Assembly (NCBI RefSeq): GCF_002775205.1
Contig: NC_036444.1
Span: 2,894,501 to 2,958,500, forward strand
DNA from: Xiphophorus maculatus
Taxonomy: Eukaryota; Chordata; Actinopteri; Cyprinodontiformes; Poeciliidae
DNA: 64,000 nt
Direction: 5' to 3'
The notes under the pieces were generated by a model that saw only the letters and a program-made list of their open reading frames with translations, made no database searches and was not told where the DNA came from. The position numbers and the translations under genes were made by a program. Below, piece after piece: positions 1 to 25,600 of the stretch; positions within the stretch are counted from its first letter, which is position 1; the number at the start of each line of letters is the position of its first letter.

Positions 1-12090
<12,090 letters not shown>

Positions 12091-12175
12091 GGCATCCCCA
12101 GGTCCAGAGTCCACTCGCTGTACATTAGCTTGACAGATCCTAAAAAATGTTCTTGTTGCAGGCAAACAGTGCAGA

Positions 12176-12181
12176 ATTAAA
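12176..12181 (+). other. Candidate poly(A) signal of the copine gene (ATTAAA)
   Basis: ATTAAA lies 86 bases after the copine stop codon and would give a short 3' UTR. An AATAAA further on, at 13302-13307, could serve a longer form. Sequence alone cannot decide between them. Confidence 0.35.
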
Positions 12182-15100
12182 GTGTGTATGTCAGATAAAA
12201 AACAATCTAACATCCATGCCGTCATATTTTATACTGGTTAAAGACTGTTTAAAGTGTGAGTTCAACAGAAGTGATGTTGTTTGTGTCCAAAAATGGGAGG
12301 TAAAAATGATCTTGACACAACAGGATGTGTTTTTTATTTATTTATTTTGCATGTCAGTGTGTCATGTGACAGGGACCGTGTGATCCGTGGATCTCCGTTG
12401 TGCTAAATCCTTTCTTGAAGCCTAGCAGTTTGAATCCTCTCCAAGTTTTATATGAGGTAGCGGACGCAATGGAAGCCGTTTGATTTTGTGCTCATGTGCA
12501 ACAGACTCACAGCCTGAGTCCAAACAGAGAAGAATCTCCTCAGCCACGACAAACAGAGGTTTTTATTTGGAAGTTGAGATCAACAGCTATCTGAGCGGTG
12601 AGGATTAATTCCTGGAAGGGATGAAATGTGAGCAGAATGAGGCCACAGTGGCTGCTGTAGCAACGTCACAGAGTAGATGTGGGAACTCATTAGGCTGTTT
12701 AACATGGAGACATTTTCTTTGCTTTTGCACAATTTCTGTATTTATTATAGCCTGAGTTCATCCTGCATGTTGCCACTATTTCCTTATTGTTTACAAAAGC
12801 TGACGATCACAAATGCATGTTTTTTTTATATAAATATTTAAACAGATGAAAATATTTAATGAAAGTTTAGAAAAGCGTTTAGTGACAAAGAAATAATATT
12901 CTATGAGATTTGAACGAGCAGAAAGTACAGAGAAACTTTTTGTGTGAACTTTTCGAATGTATATTTCTATGATGCTGTTTCTGAAATTATGAACCAACGT
13001 TTCTGCCATGTTCAATGTAATTTTTATGCAGTGCTGACTTGTGCAATTAAACCGCAATGTGTATCGCTGTGAGTCTGTAGCAAACATGTTGCTCTCATTT
13101 TCAAAAAGGAGTGAATGTGAATGCAAAAGGACCAGGATGGAAACCGACTTTAATGCAAATGTCACAAAATGATATAAAGAAGTAAAACTGCAAAACATAA
13201 TTATGAACAAAAGGCAAAATGAAATCTCCAAAAGAAACTTCACTAATCTTGAAAGAAATGCAAAAGATGTGCACACACTTGAAAAACGAGAGATGGAAAG
13301 TAATAAATTACTACTTTAGGAAAAGCAGAATTGGTGGAACTTTGAATGAAAAGCCTCCAATCCAAATGCTTTCAAAAAACCAACAAAGGCTCTAAAGAAA
13401 TTATGCAAAACAAAACTTTTAAATCAACACAAATTTAACAAAACTCCCACACAAAAAACTACTCCACTCATTTTAGAGATGTTTATAAAGCCTTAAACAA
13501 CATATTATGTTTACAGATTGAATTGGGAGTGCTAGGATGGCTTCGTACCTACCACACACACGTACACAGACACACACACACACACACACCTTCAGAGAGG
13601 GAAATCAAGCACAAAGAGGAGCGCCCACAGTTAGAAGTTTCCACACCTGCTGCTAAGTGAAGAAGGTGAGACTTTGCAGATTCTGTGCTGCTGGTGAGAC
13701 TCACCTTTTGATCACATCTATCCTGGAATTCACACAACTCCCTTCTGATTTCCTTCTGCAGGTTTTATTTGTACAGAAAGATAATTCTGACAGGATCTCA
13801 GCAGCGAGAGCATGAAGAAAGTCTTCTTTGAGCCTGGTGGGCAACCTGCTGCTTGAGCCACAAACCAGCCTGGACTTTTACTGCAGAATCTGCCAAGATC
13901 AGAGAACATGGCTGCTGGTGACAGATGCTCTGCTTTGTTTAGTTTGCCTCCAAACCCGAATCCCCCACTGACATTATTCTTTGTGCATGTTCGTCATTTT
14001 ATTTGTTGTCATAGCAACTCCTTTCTCAGCAACACATGATCTTTCGCTCCATCTCTTGGTTACACCCAGAAACCTGTGGCTGCCTGCATTATAACGGAGA
14101 GCTGACATGAGACAAAACAAACAGCTTCAAATTCAACATCAAGAGATCAAATTATCTCCAAATACAACAACCTCAAGCTTTTATCCACTTTAATAAATCA
14201 CAAACACTGAAATTTTGAGGTTGTTTTTTACCATCTCATCACCTTTAATGCCAACCTGCATTCGATCCCAATCAGCCAACGCAGCTCAACTCCAGATGCA
14301 CGATTCTTCTGCCAAGGTCTAATGAGGCCAGGATACACATCCCACAATCCAGTTACACAAATTAGTTCTCTTCCAATCCAATTTCACAAATTAATTTTAA
14401 TACCTACGTTTTGCTCTTTCTGCCCTTTGCTGTTGTGCAGCACAGAGAGAAAAGTTATGTGATTACAGAGTTAGTGCTGAAGAGCAATCCATGACACATG
14501 TCTTGTTTTATGAATGTAGGTGATTACTGAACAATCTCTTCAGTCTTTCAACGTTCATTTCTGTAAATGTTAAGAAAAACCCCTCAGTTCCATTCGACCG
14601 ACAGACCGATGCTGGTTGCTAGATTGTTTATTACCCACAGAGTGTGCTGTAAAATTCTGCTGACATTGCACATTTGACCAATCAAACTCAATGTTTACAT
14701 GAAAGTGGCTGCAAACAGATGCACAACTATACAACCACACATCTTTGGAAAGCAGAAATACATGATCGCATGTATTTTCTGCATGTGATCATCCACTTGT
14801 TGCATTCTTGTTGCCAACAAGAATGCAAGTGGTTTCTTGATGATAACTAAACAACAAAACACTTGTCTTTCCAGCAGCCATTGCACAGTTCATACAGCGG
14901 TAAAACCAAGTGACCAAACATGCTGGAGCTCTGGTTGCTTGGTAACGGTACAGTACATGATTCCTCAGTCGTCACTTACTGACTATTAAGGTTTTTTGAA
15001 ACGGCTCATCTTCTAGACATCAAAAAACTTTAACTCATTGCCAAAAAATGGCCAGGTGTTTTTAAAGTGTCTGATAGTCTTTTGCTCTTTGTTGATTCTT

Positions 15101-16356
15101 GCATTAATGCTTATTGTTGTGGGACGCTTCGGTTGAGATCAGTAAAAATGGCAATTAACCCTGATCTACCCAACATTAGAGCAGAGTTGTAGGAGAATCA
15201 AGTCACACTGAATGTAACCTGAGGGTTGGGAGAACTGACTGATGGATGTGGAATAGGTGATGGATTTTTGAGTGGCTGTGGGTGAACAGAAGAAACACAA
15301 TAATAATGGAACCACAACGGAACATTTTTCAGAACACAAGGATCCAGAGTAACTAGAGAAAGCCACACTTTGGGATTTTTAACTAACAGACTGAAGAAAC
15401 TCAGTCAGTACTACAGAGAAATCTCCAGTTCATCGTTTAAAATAAAATAATTGTTGCGTTTACGTTGAATCATGACCTTCCAACACAATGTGAACTACTT
15501 CCTCAGGCTGCATTGATGTTCTTTGTTACAGTTTAAAGGTTTCTATTACCAAAGGTCAATGAGTAATATTGTTGTATCTGAATGATCCTTGGGCCTAAAC
15601 AAATGTCTTGTTGTTTAGACTGATTCTTTAGCAGATTATTTTAACACTAAAATCATTCTTTATCATTTGTTACCATGTTTTTGTAACATACATGTTTAGC
15701 ATGTGAAATATAATTGATTTTCTAGTTTAAATCAGTTTTTTTATGCAAATGCTAAAGAGCAGGGATACATTACCCCCAAATCCTCATGGTTTGATTGTTC
15801 TCTGTTAATGATACTCACTTGGACATAATTTATATACTTGTGAACATTTGTGAGCAAAATTATGTTACTTGGCAGCTAAAATGTTAAGAAACCAGTGAAA
15901 GTGGAGGCCTGCCCCCCAGTGGTTGCATAACTGAACGACAAGTGCAGCTATTAAAGTAGATGCAGAGATGACGGCTCCTTCTTTTCAGATATTTATTCTG
16001 CTGTAACAACTTCAAATTGAGTTTAATTTCCCTTAATGAAGCAGCAGGATTTATTTAAGCGAGCTGAACATCAGTCCAACCTGTCCTTTAGACCTGTGAA
16101 GCCTGTGACATCTCTCCATCAGTGGGCTGGAAAAAGTGACACATTTCTGAGCAGCCAAGAAAAGCACTGGAGCAGAGTGACAGAGACTGCCTGACCCAGA
16201 TAAGGAGCCTGAAAAAGAAGTGGAGATGGATCGAACTCAGGAACATGGTTGGGAAGAGATGCATGGTGAGAGAAAAACATAAACCCAGCTGGATTTCCTA
16301 AAGGTTTCTAACTCATTTCAGCAACACAACAAACAAAAACAAAACATTTCTCTACA
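12182..16356. other. Convergent intergenic region, no gene seen
   Basis: This lies between the 3' ends of the plus-strand copine gene and the minus-strand transglutaminase gene. It may hold part of a long copine 3' UTR, a CA-rich microsatellite near 13557-13590 and a dispersed repeat at about 14835-15075. Open frames here are short, have no family resemblance and no splice context. Confidence 0.6.
14835..15075 (-). repeat. Dispersed repeat family H, copy (inverted, intergenic)
   Basis: Contains TCCAGCAGCCATTGCACAG and TTTTTTGAAACGGCTCATCT, which match the inverted copy at 41690-41820. The outer end is decayed. Confidence 0.55.
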
Positions 16357-16362
16357 TTTATT
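16357..16362 (-). other. Candidate poly(A) signal of the transglutaminase gene (AATAAA)
   Basis: TTTATT on the plus strand reads AATAAA on the minus strand, about 305 bases after the transglutaminase stop codon. This suggests a 3' UTR covering roughly 16340-16666. Confidence 0.5.
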
Positions 16363-16666
16363 GTATCCAAACACTAAATGAATACATTCACAGGTACAGA
16401 TCATATAGTTCTAGGCGCATGACTGATATAAGGGGATAAAAACCATGTAAAGTGCATACAACAGTTTTTACTGCAACACCTTTTGTGAATAAAAGCACAT
16501 CAGCCATATTGAATTTTCAAAGTCTATATATATTATAAGAATATATATTTCATGGCCCATTACAGATAACTTTTATATCCTGGGTTCAACTGAATACAAA
16601 CCAGGTGTAAGCATTAAATGTTGGATGGTAAAGTCTTTATAGGTCTCCCTATATTAGACGTATTTC

Positions 16667-19600
16667 CTAAAACCTTCCACTCAAAACAGGCAAGGTATTC
16701 CTGTATTTCTTTCTAACAACCACAGAGATGACTCCCTTGACGTCCTTCAGCCTGTCAGAGTCGAAGTCCACCAGCAGCTTCCTGACCCCGGTTCTCATCG
16801 GGGTGAAGGCGATTTTCACCGACACCTTCTGGCCTGGAGAAATGACACCACTGAAAAAAGAAACAAAAAGAGAACAGGGTGAGCAAGGAGAGGGTTAATT
16901 CTGCTTCCGTTTTAATCTGTATTTATTCCGTACTCGACGTAGATGTGAGTGTCAGACAGCAGGCCAGCCCCCTCCAGGGTGAACACACCACCAGTCAGAG
17001 GGACTGGCAGCGGATTGGTGAAGGAGATAGAGGCCGTCAGCTGTTCCCAAACAAAAGCCTTCCCAAGAACCTTGGAGAAAACGCAGAAAGTCTTTACTTT
17101 TATTTTGTTTACACCAAAATGTTTGGATTATATATGCTTGTGTTTGGGCTTTTGTGTTGTTCCTTAGGTTGTTTGCTCACCTGAATGTGGAGCTCAGGTA
17201 AGCTCAGTGGGATGTCCGCCACAGCCATGATGGGCAAACTGTTCCCCTGAGCTTCAGCCAGTGCTTTCACCCTGATCAGGTGATGGTCAGAGACACACTT
17301 GGCGTAGTCGTCGTAGCGGAAACGCAGCACTTCTTTATGAGCTAAACGCACAGAGCATGAGAGAAGAAAACAATCAGACTCTGCAGTTAGATCACTGATT
17401 TTTACATCAGGGCTCTGCTGACCGTTCTGAGCCGACACAGTCACGTTGTTCATCTGCCTCTGGCACTCCCCCTGGTGGAGAGAGTTGTAAGTGACAGCCA
17501 TAGCGTGCACCGTCAGATGAACGTTAGCATCATCTCCTCCTTCATTCTTCACCTATGAACAGAACAGACATCATTCATCACTTAGAGGAGGGTTATCAAA
17601 CTTGTTTTCATTTTGTGCACGAATGTTCTTAAAGGGGCGGCTGTACTAGAATATATTGATAAAACCAATAAAAAAAAAAACAGAGCTGCCTCTGCATTTG
17701 ATAAGTTCTTCTTAAAATTCATGTCAATCAGTCCCCCCAGAATTTCGCTTTTTTTTTTTTGCAATAAAAATCTAAGATTTTCTGGTACTAATTTATAAAT
17801 ATTTGCTAGAAATGTTGCAATACTTGCACTTATGTGTGATGTTTTTAAATGTGCTTTTTGTTAGTCGCATAATCTATTACAGACTATAACTTGACATGAA
17901 GTAAGTCTGAGGCAGAAGTGTAGAAATAAAAAAACAATACTGCCACTCACAGGTGGAAGTTAGCATCACTTCAACCCAATATTTTTGACAATTTTCGCAG
18001 AAAATTAGTCTTGCATTTTTTTTCTTGCAAAAAATGCTGAGATCTGTTGATTTTACATGAATTTCCATGAAAAACTGGAGGGGCTGGCTTATGTAATTTG
18101 GCAGTACACAGATAAAAACTGCTTGGATTTTATCAATAAAATAATATTGACCCACACAACTGTTATCTTAGAGGCCTTGTATTTGACACATGTGACTTAG
18201 AGAGCCAAACCAAAACATTGCAGAAGAAGAAAACAAACAGAATCCTGTCACTGTGTACCTCAACAATCACGTCAAAGTCTGTTCCAAACACGGGGTTAGG
18301 ATGTTTGATGGACAGGCTGAGCTGTGCCGGCTCTACGCTCTCATTGGGCTGCAAGGTGGCCCTGCGCTTTGCCTTCTTATAAACCTCTCTCTCTTCCACA
18401 GAGCCTGCAAAACAAACAAAAAGTATCAGTAAAACTCAGAATCCCACGGTGAAAACAATTATATGCCACAGTGGGAAGAAGAAGCCTCAACAGTCTGATG
18501 CCTCGTTGTGAAACTAAATATGAGGTTCTGAGATAAACTGTAATAATTGTGTCAGTTTTAGATTCTAAAATTTTTTCTCTGCTCAGCCTCTGACCCTCAG
18601 GGTATTTGTAGAGCAGAGTGATGTCTTCTCTGAAGTCGCCATAAACGCTTTTGGTGCTGATGTTCCTTCCCACGTTTCTCTGGTCCGTGCTGATCTGTTG
18701 CCTCTGGCCGTCTGGTAGGACATTCCAGTAAACGATGTCAGCGTTCACCTCGGCAAAAACAAACGGAGCATCGTACTTCACTCCCAGATTTCCCTCCTTG
18801 ATAGCCGCCACTGGACACGGGCCGCAGCAAAACTCCCCTAAAAATACGGTCATAATTAATTTAAGGTAGCTGTTGCACTGCAAAAACACAAGTCCTTACC
18901 AGGTATTTATGGTCTCAAAATTGATGAAAAATACTAATTATAAGTGAAATAATATGCCAGTTGAAACAAGACAGATTAGTTCACTTATAGCATTGGGAAA
19001 ATGTCTTGTTACAAGTGAAATAATCTGCCAGTGGAACTAGTTTATTCATCAATATTAAATAATTATTGTTTTAAAAACAAGTTCCTTACTTGCCAGTTAG
19101 TATTATCTTATTTCAAGTGTACTAAGATATTTATTTGTACTAGAAAGTAGGCCAAAAATACTTGGTAAGATTTTGTGATTTTGCAGTTTGCAACAATGTG
19201 TGAATTGACAACTCAGTCCATTCAATTCAAACATTTCAAAATCACATGAGTTGAAGAAAGGATATCTGGAAAATAAGAAGAAGTCAGAAATGTACCATCG
19301 CTCAGTTCTTGAGGTGTGGGGTCCAAAACCTGCCAGCCATCATTTCCTTTAGGGAGATCGTCTCTCCTCATCCAGGACTCGACCCAACAGTGGAAGTTCC
19401 TAAAACCAAAAGAAAGAGAAAAAAATCTTGAACTATCAGATGAATAATTTCAACATTTGCTTGGAAGTCCACTCATGGAAAGATTGACAACAATCTTACA
19501 TAATACTCTTGTGAAAGATATTTCTCTCTCTGGATGACTAGAAATTGTTTGGAAACCGACTTTGCACTGATGCCACATGCATGATTAGTGTGAGGGATTG

Positions 19601-22600
19601 CACCATGCAATGATGATGGAGGAAGTACTGCTGCAATGTCAGTGACTCTGTAGAATCAGCTGGTCTTCCTTGGGAGAAAACTTTTTACCACATGGAATAA
19701 TAAACTTAACTTGACTGCATTATGTGTAGCAGTGCAATGATAAACTAGCCCTGACATCCTTCATTTTGGGAGATCGGTTGATGCTTACATCTTCACTGAC
19801 CCTACCTAACTCATCAAAGGTCAGAAAATCAGCCACTTTCCCCTTTAGCTGTAAGACAGGGCTGACTATCGGGCTTTTTCAATACTTGCGTCAAAACTTT
19901 TTGATCAAAAATCAAGTTTTTATTTTAATTGTGTGTTTCCATCCATCCATCCATCCATCCATCCATCCATCCATCCATCCATCCATCCATCCATCCATCC
20001 ATCCATCCATCCATCCACCCACAACACCCTTCTCCCCCATTAAGCAAATTTATTTTCAAAATGTCAAATTACAAATGGTGGATGAAACCATAGCTACTAA
20101 TTTGGTTCTAAAAACTTCTGATGTCCATGAATAAAACAATAGGAATTATAAAGTGTTGGCTGCGTAGCATGAATGTTTGGATTTGATCTTACCATTTGCT
20201 GTCTGTCTTTTCCTCTCTGCTCTCAAAGTCCACCACAAAGTCCAAGGACAGATTCCCATCCACATCATGAGCTGAGCAGAAGTTGGTTATGAGTCGCGTT
20301 GGGATTCCCAGACAGCGAAGAACTATAAAGAAACATTGTTGTCACTCTTTCTTCCTGTTGTTTTTTCCTATGGATTTAGTCACTTTTCACTAAGGGATTT
20401 TGGAAAACTACATTACAAGTAACATGTAGAAAACTTAAATAGTAATGTATTTGTCGTAGATTGCTGTGGACCTGTTCAGTAGAACAGCTGTATTTACAGT
20501 GAAAGCTGTTACCTGTACATGCGACACCTGCAAACACCCAACACTGTCCGTATTTGACTGCTCTGATGCCAGATTTGCTCCACTGCCTGAGGATGGGCAC
20601 GCTGCCCGTCCATCGATTTGGTGCGACTCCATCAAGGTACGGTGCCCTCCAGCGCCCAATCAGCACGCCCCTGTCACCATTGGCATTCACCTGCACAGGT
20701 GGAAAAGACTGCTTTAAGTCTGCAAAATAATTTTCTCTCATATTATAAGTGAACTAATATTCCAAAATGTCTTGTTTCAACTAGCATTTTATTTCACTTA
20801 TAATTTGTATTTTTTAAAATCAATTTTAAGGAATTGTTGACTTATAACAACCTCCTATATATTACTGAAAAGTTACTTTTTAAGTCAGTTTTGTCTTATT
20901 TTACGTGTTCTAGATCAAAAATACTTGGTAATATTTAGTGTTTTTGCAGTGTGCAGTGCAGTATTAATCTTTATGAATCCATCATGTGTCTTTCAGAGAA
21001 GAAGAGTTCCTCACCATTGCGGTGACCATCCTGCTGACGTAGATCGGATCAGATCTGCTCTCAATGTCCATCTTGGAGTTGTGCAGAGCCTCCTTGGAAT
21101 TATCCAGGACTTCAAAACAAATGTCCATCACAAAGTCCTCAAACTTGTCAAGAAACGTCATTAGGGAAGGAAAATGAGATGAAAACTATTAGCTTGATGC
21201 TCATAAAATAAGTGGATTTAACTTAAAGGTTTTTTTACAGTGCAGGAAGAATCGGCAATGCACCACCATGACCTCTCTATTGACCCTTTGCGCGTGACGT
21301 CACGCTATTTATGAACTCTTCCCGCTCCGCCATGACGGACATCAAAACAACCTCTGCGCTGCTGTAAAAAAAAACTCTGGTAGCCTAATGTCGCTTTTGT
21401 TGAGTTGATTTCACTTTAAAAATGGATGCAAATCTAACCAAACTTGTCATTTTATTGTAGAAGGTTTAATGAGAGACACCGCAGCAATGGACAGCAGCCG
21501 TCAATAATAATGACTGTCAGTGGATTTGCAGCGAACACTTTTTACAAGGTAAGAAGATTAGCGTTCATATACTTTATAAGTAAGTATTATTAGAAAGATA
21601 TCAAATATGGAGAAGGTTCGCCTCTAACCCTTAGTAACAATGGAGAAAATGCTCTACCATCATGTAGCCTAGCATGTATGTAAATAAAAACTGGTTAGCA
21701 TCTCGTCTTTTGCAGGTTTTTGAGGCTGCTCCGGTGTAAAAGGAAACCCTATTTATGTCATAGTGATATAAATCATGCAATGTGAATCCAGGCAAAGTCG
21801 GTAATTTGATCATCAGGAGGGAGGACGTATGGGTCGGTTTCTAAGCTAGCTCTTTCAAACTTTAGTAAATACCGCCATCTATGAGCCCCAACCAGGTGTG
21901 TTACGTTCACAGACAAATTAACTCGACTCCAACGAGCAGAAGCCATGAAGAAACGGACAAAAACAACTTGGGAAAACAATTTGCTCCCGTCCTTCTTGCG
22001 TCATGGCGCCTCGAATGATTAAGTGATCTAGTTGCAAAGGGTCAGTTGAAGATGTTGTTCTGGTTCAATGTAAATGAGGCCAAAGACATTTTATGTTTTT
22101 GTTTTTTTTTTTCTTAAAGGAGACGTATTATACAAAATTCCAATTTTTCATGTTCTATTACTTCCTTTTGGGTTTCTACTGATTCTAAAAACGGTTCAAG
22201 CACTTAAAAAAAACACCCAGGTGGTTTCTGGCAATAAGGTAGTGTTTATTGGTGTCTATAAAATGAGCCTCCAGATTGTAATGTCACAGATCAGCAGGCA
22301 CTTCCACTCACCTAGCAACCCCAGTGAAGGCCAGCCTAGTCTGTTTACCACGGTATGCTGTACAATGGCTGCTGGAAAAGACAAATGTTTTGTTGTCGAC
22401 TTATCATCCAGAAACCACTTGCTGGTGTTTAAATAAATGCCTACCAAACAGATATATCTTTTAGAACATCTTGGCTTTACTATTTTTCAGATTATGCAAA
22501 CAAAGGACATGTCCTGTCCGTTTGTCATCCTGTTTGTCTGGTCACATTGTAACACGTCTTGTCCAGAAGTCTCTTCTGTCCAACAAACACGTTTTGTGAT

Positions 22601-25600
22601 CCAGCCGAAACCCCAGAGTCGCCGCTCACACACTGCTGTGAAAAGTCTCACATGCCAAACTCTGTCCTGACAGACGGACACAAGCACTTCTTCAACCCAT
22701 CCACACAGTAAATATCTGTGGCTGTGTGGGCGTGGTACCTGTCCGTAACTCCAGGGAATGCTTTTGATGTAATCCCAGGTGTCCATGAATATGACTCCGT
22801 CTTCGTTCATGATGTATTCCTGAAGCAGTCTCTCATCAGGCAGGTACACAACGTCATCTGATACACAGACATGCATAATTAGCCACAACGTTTTCTGTTC
22901 TTAATAATACAGCACAAAGAAGAGTTTAAACATCTAATGTTTGCAGAAACAGCAAATCAGAAAACGTATACTTTTTCACAAAGTATACTTTGTTATATAA
23001 AAACACAAAATCTTACACAGTATTATTTCTTTGTATAGTTTCTTGTGCGAATATCTTAGTTTTGTCTTTCTTCAAGTGTACTAACTTAAAAATTAATTTT
23101 CAGCAAAATATATGAGCTTGTTTTAAGTCAATGAGTCCTTAAAATATTTTACTTGTAACCACTGTAGTACGTTTCATCAATATTAAGGAGTTATTGACTT
23201 AAAACAAGCTCATATCTCTTGGTGAAAAGTTATTTGTAAGTTAGTTTTGTCTTGCTTTAAGTGTACCAAGATATTTGCAGTAGAAACTAGACAAAAATAC
23301 TTGGTAATATTTTTGTGTCGATTGTGCCACAGTCACTCTCAGAGTGCTTAAACACGTCTGCTCCTCTCACTCTTTGCCGTTTCCTTCTGTTATTTTTCCG
23401 TCTGTTTCCTGTCATCATTTTTGGATTTCTGTGTTTGATCTGCTCTGGCTCCCTGTGTTCTATGTAATTTTTGTTCATTTGTTCATTAAATACCACAAAA
23501 AAGACTCTGCTCCTCCGCCAGCTGCATTTGTGCCCACCAGCAAACTACATAACATGACAGAATTATTAATTATGAACATGTGTGACGAACAAAAATATAG
23601 TTTTTTAAATTAGTTCTGTAGGAAGCATCCTCTACCTTTGCACCAAGGGTTAAACAGCACATGGAAGCTGACTTCGTCCACTGTCTCCACGATGCGTCCA
23701 TCCGGTGACATCAGCAGCACGACCAGACGGTACTGTCCAATGACGGCGTCTGCTGGGCTCTGCAGCGTCAGCAATATTTCCCCCTGAGCCTCCTGCTGGC
23801 TGAACCACCAGCTGTCTCCGACCCCCCGCTGCTTTTGAACCTTAACCACCACTTCGTCTCTTTTACCTGTATAAACACAAAGTTTTTAGTCAGTGCATGT
23901 TGATTTTTTTTTATTATCGAGGAACAAGATGCAACAGTTTCTCACCTTTAAAGAAAATATGAGGCCTCGGCAATCTGTGAAAAATTTGTGGGTTTTTTTG
24001 TTTGACAGCCAATGAATCCCACAAACATTGTGTGCAGAAAAAAGAAATTTGGACACATTGATGTCTGTTGGATCAAGATGACCATTTTCTCACTCCTACC
24101 AAACAACTGATCAGCCCTCTGTCAGCCGGTCTGCCGTGATGATCAAACTGAGCCTGTGAGCACAGATAAAAATGACTCCATCTTTGTTGCCAGTCTTTGA
24201 GGTGGTCTGAATAAATAACGGCGCTGGGTTTCCAATCTTGCTCCACAGGAAATAAAATGCAGCTCAGGCAAGACAAGAGACAGACAAGGCATCTGGGAAA
24301 CCTCCCATGTTTATCTTTTTACTGACACTGGAATTTAAGGGTGAGTATCCTCGCTGTTTCTCAGCCTGAAAACATCCAACAGCTTCCATATGAAACAGAA
24401 ACAGCTTCTGTTTTTGTCTTTCTATGACTTCAAATCTCCAGTTTTCCTCTAAGATTCAGCTCCACTGTCTTACAGCATGACAAACCCAAACTGACAAACG
24501 TTTCATCTACATCTAAAACACACTGTTAAAACACAAAATCTTGCCAAGTAATTTCTAATGCAAATGTCTTAGTACAGTTACAAATAAGAGAAAACTATGG
24601 TAGAAATAACTTTTCAGCAACAGATAGGGTATATATATAAAATGAGAAAATCTGCCAGTAATCTAAGTGACTGAATTCAGAATTACTGTTCAAAATTCTT
24701 GATCAGTATGCAAGAATTTTCTATGTACAATGAGCTCCTATATCTTGCTGAAAAGTTGCTTGTACTTTAGTTTTCACTAGAAACTAGAGACAGATACTTG
24801 GTAAGATTTTGTGTTTTTGCAGTGTAGTGACTGAAGATCTCTCTTGATTGGTCAGCTCACCCAGGTGCAGGACGAGCTCCAGCTGGTGTTTGGGGGGCAG
24901 AGAGTCGGAGCACTGCACGGTTATGGAGAAGGGCTGCCCTCTGCGGACAATCAAGCGCTCCCGATCGATCTCCCTGGTGCGGTGAGCCAAGTTGTTTTCA
25001 TGACTTCTCAGGTCCACGTCGACAATGAAATCTGACCAGAACCAGCAGAGATGAGTTAGATGCATTTTTTCTTTGACAAAATAAAAACTGCAAAAACACA
25101 ACTTTTTACCAAGGATCTTTAAGTAGTGTAAATATATTAGTACACCGGAAATAAAACAAAATTAACTGAAAAGTTACTTTTCAGCAAAAAGTAGGAGCTT
25201 GTTTAAAGTAAATAATGGATTAATATTCACGATAATGTACTTTTTCCACTGGCAGATTATTTCACTTTTAAATTTTTTCTATGTTATAAGTGAATAATCT
25301 CCCAGTAGAACAAATAGTTTTTCATCAATATTGAGGAATTATTTACTTAAAACAAGCTCGTAATTCTTGATGAAAAAGTTACTTATATATTAGTTTTGTC
25401 CTATTTCAAGCATTCTAAGATATTTGAACTACAAACTAGACAAAATGCTTGGTAAGATTTAGTGTTTTTGCAGTGAAGAATCACTTGTTAACACCTGATG
25501 AAAGTCGGATGACTATAAGTTTGGTCTAGAGTCGGAATGACTAGATTCTAATGGATCAGTTGTTTGATTTTGTGGGATAGAAATGATTGTAGCTTTTCAA

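Noticed and set aside
12791-13276. Minus-strand open frame of 161 codons
   Set aside because: Composition is that of AT-rich intergenic DNA, with no recognisable domain, no splice or promoter support, and no relation to neighbours.
17109-17552. A single 147-codon minus-strand gene
   Set aside because: It is transglutaminase exons 11 and 12 read through the in-frame 81-nt intron and past the exon 12 donor.
19937-20017. Regular short repeats resembling a CRISPR array
   Set aside because: It is a simple ATCC microsatellite with no spacers, in a fish intron.
22487-22888. Minus-strand open frame of 133 codons as a separate gene
   Set aside because: Only its 22739-22857 part is real (transglutaminase exon 4). 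The rest is intron read-through.
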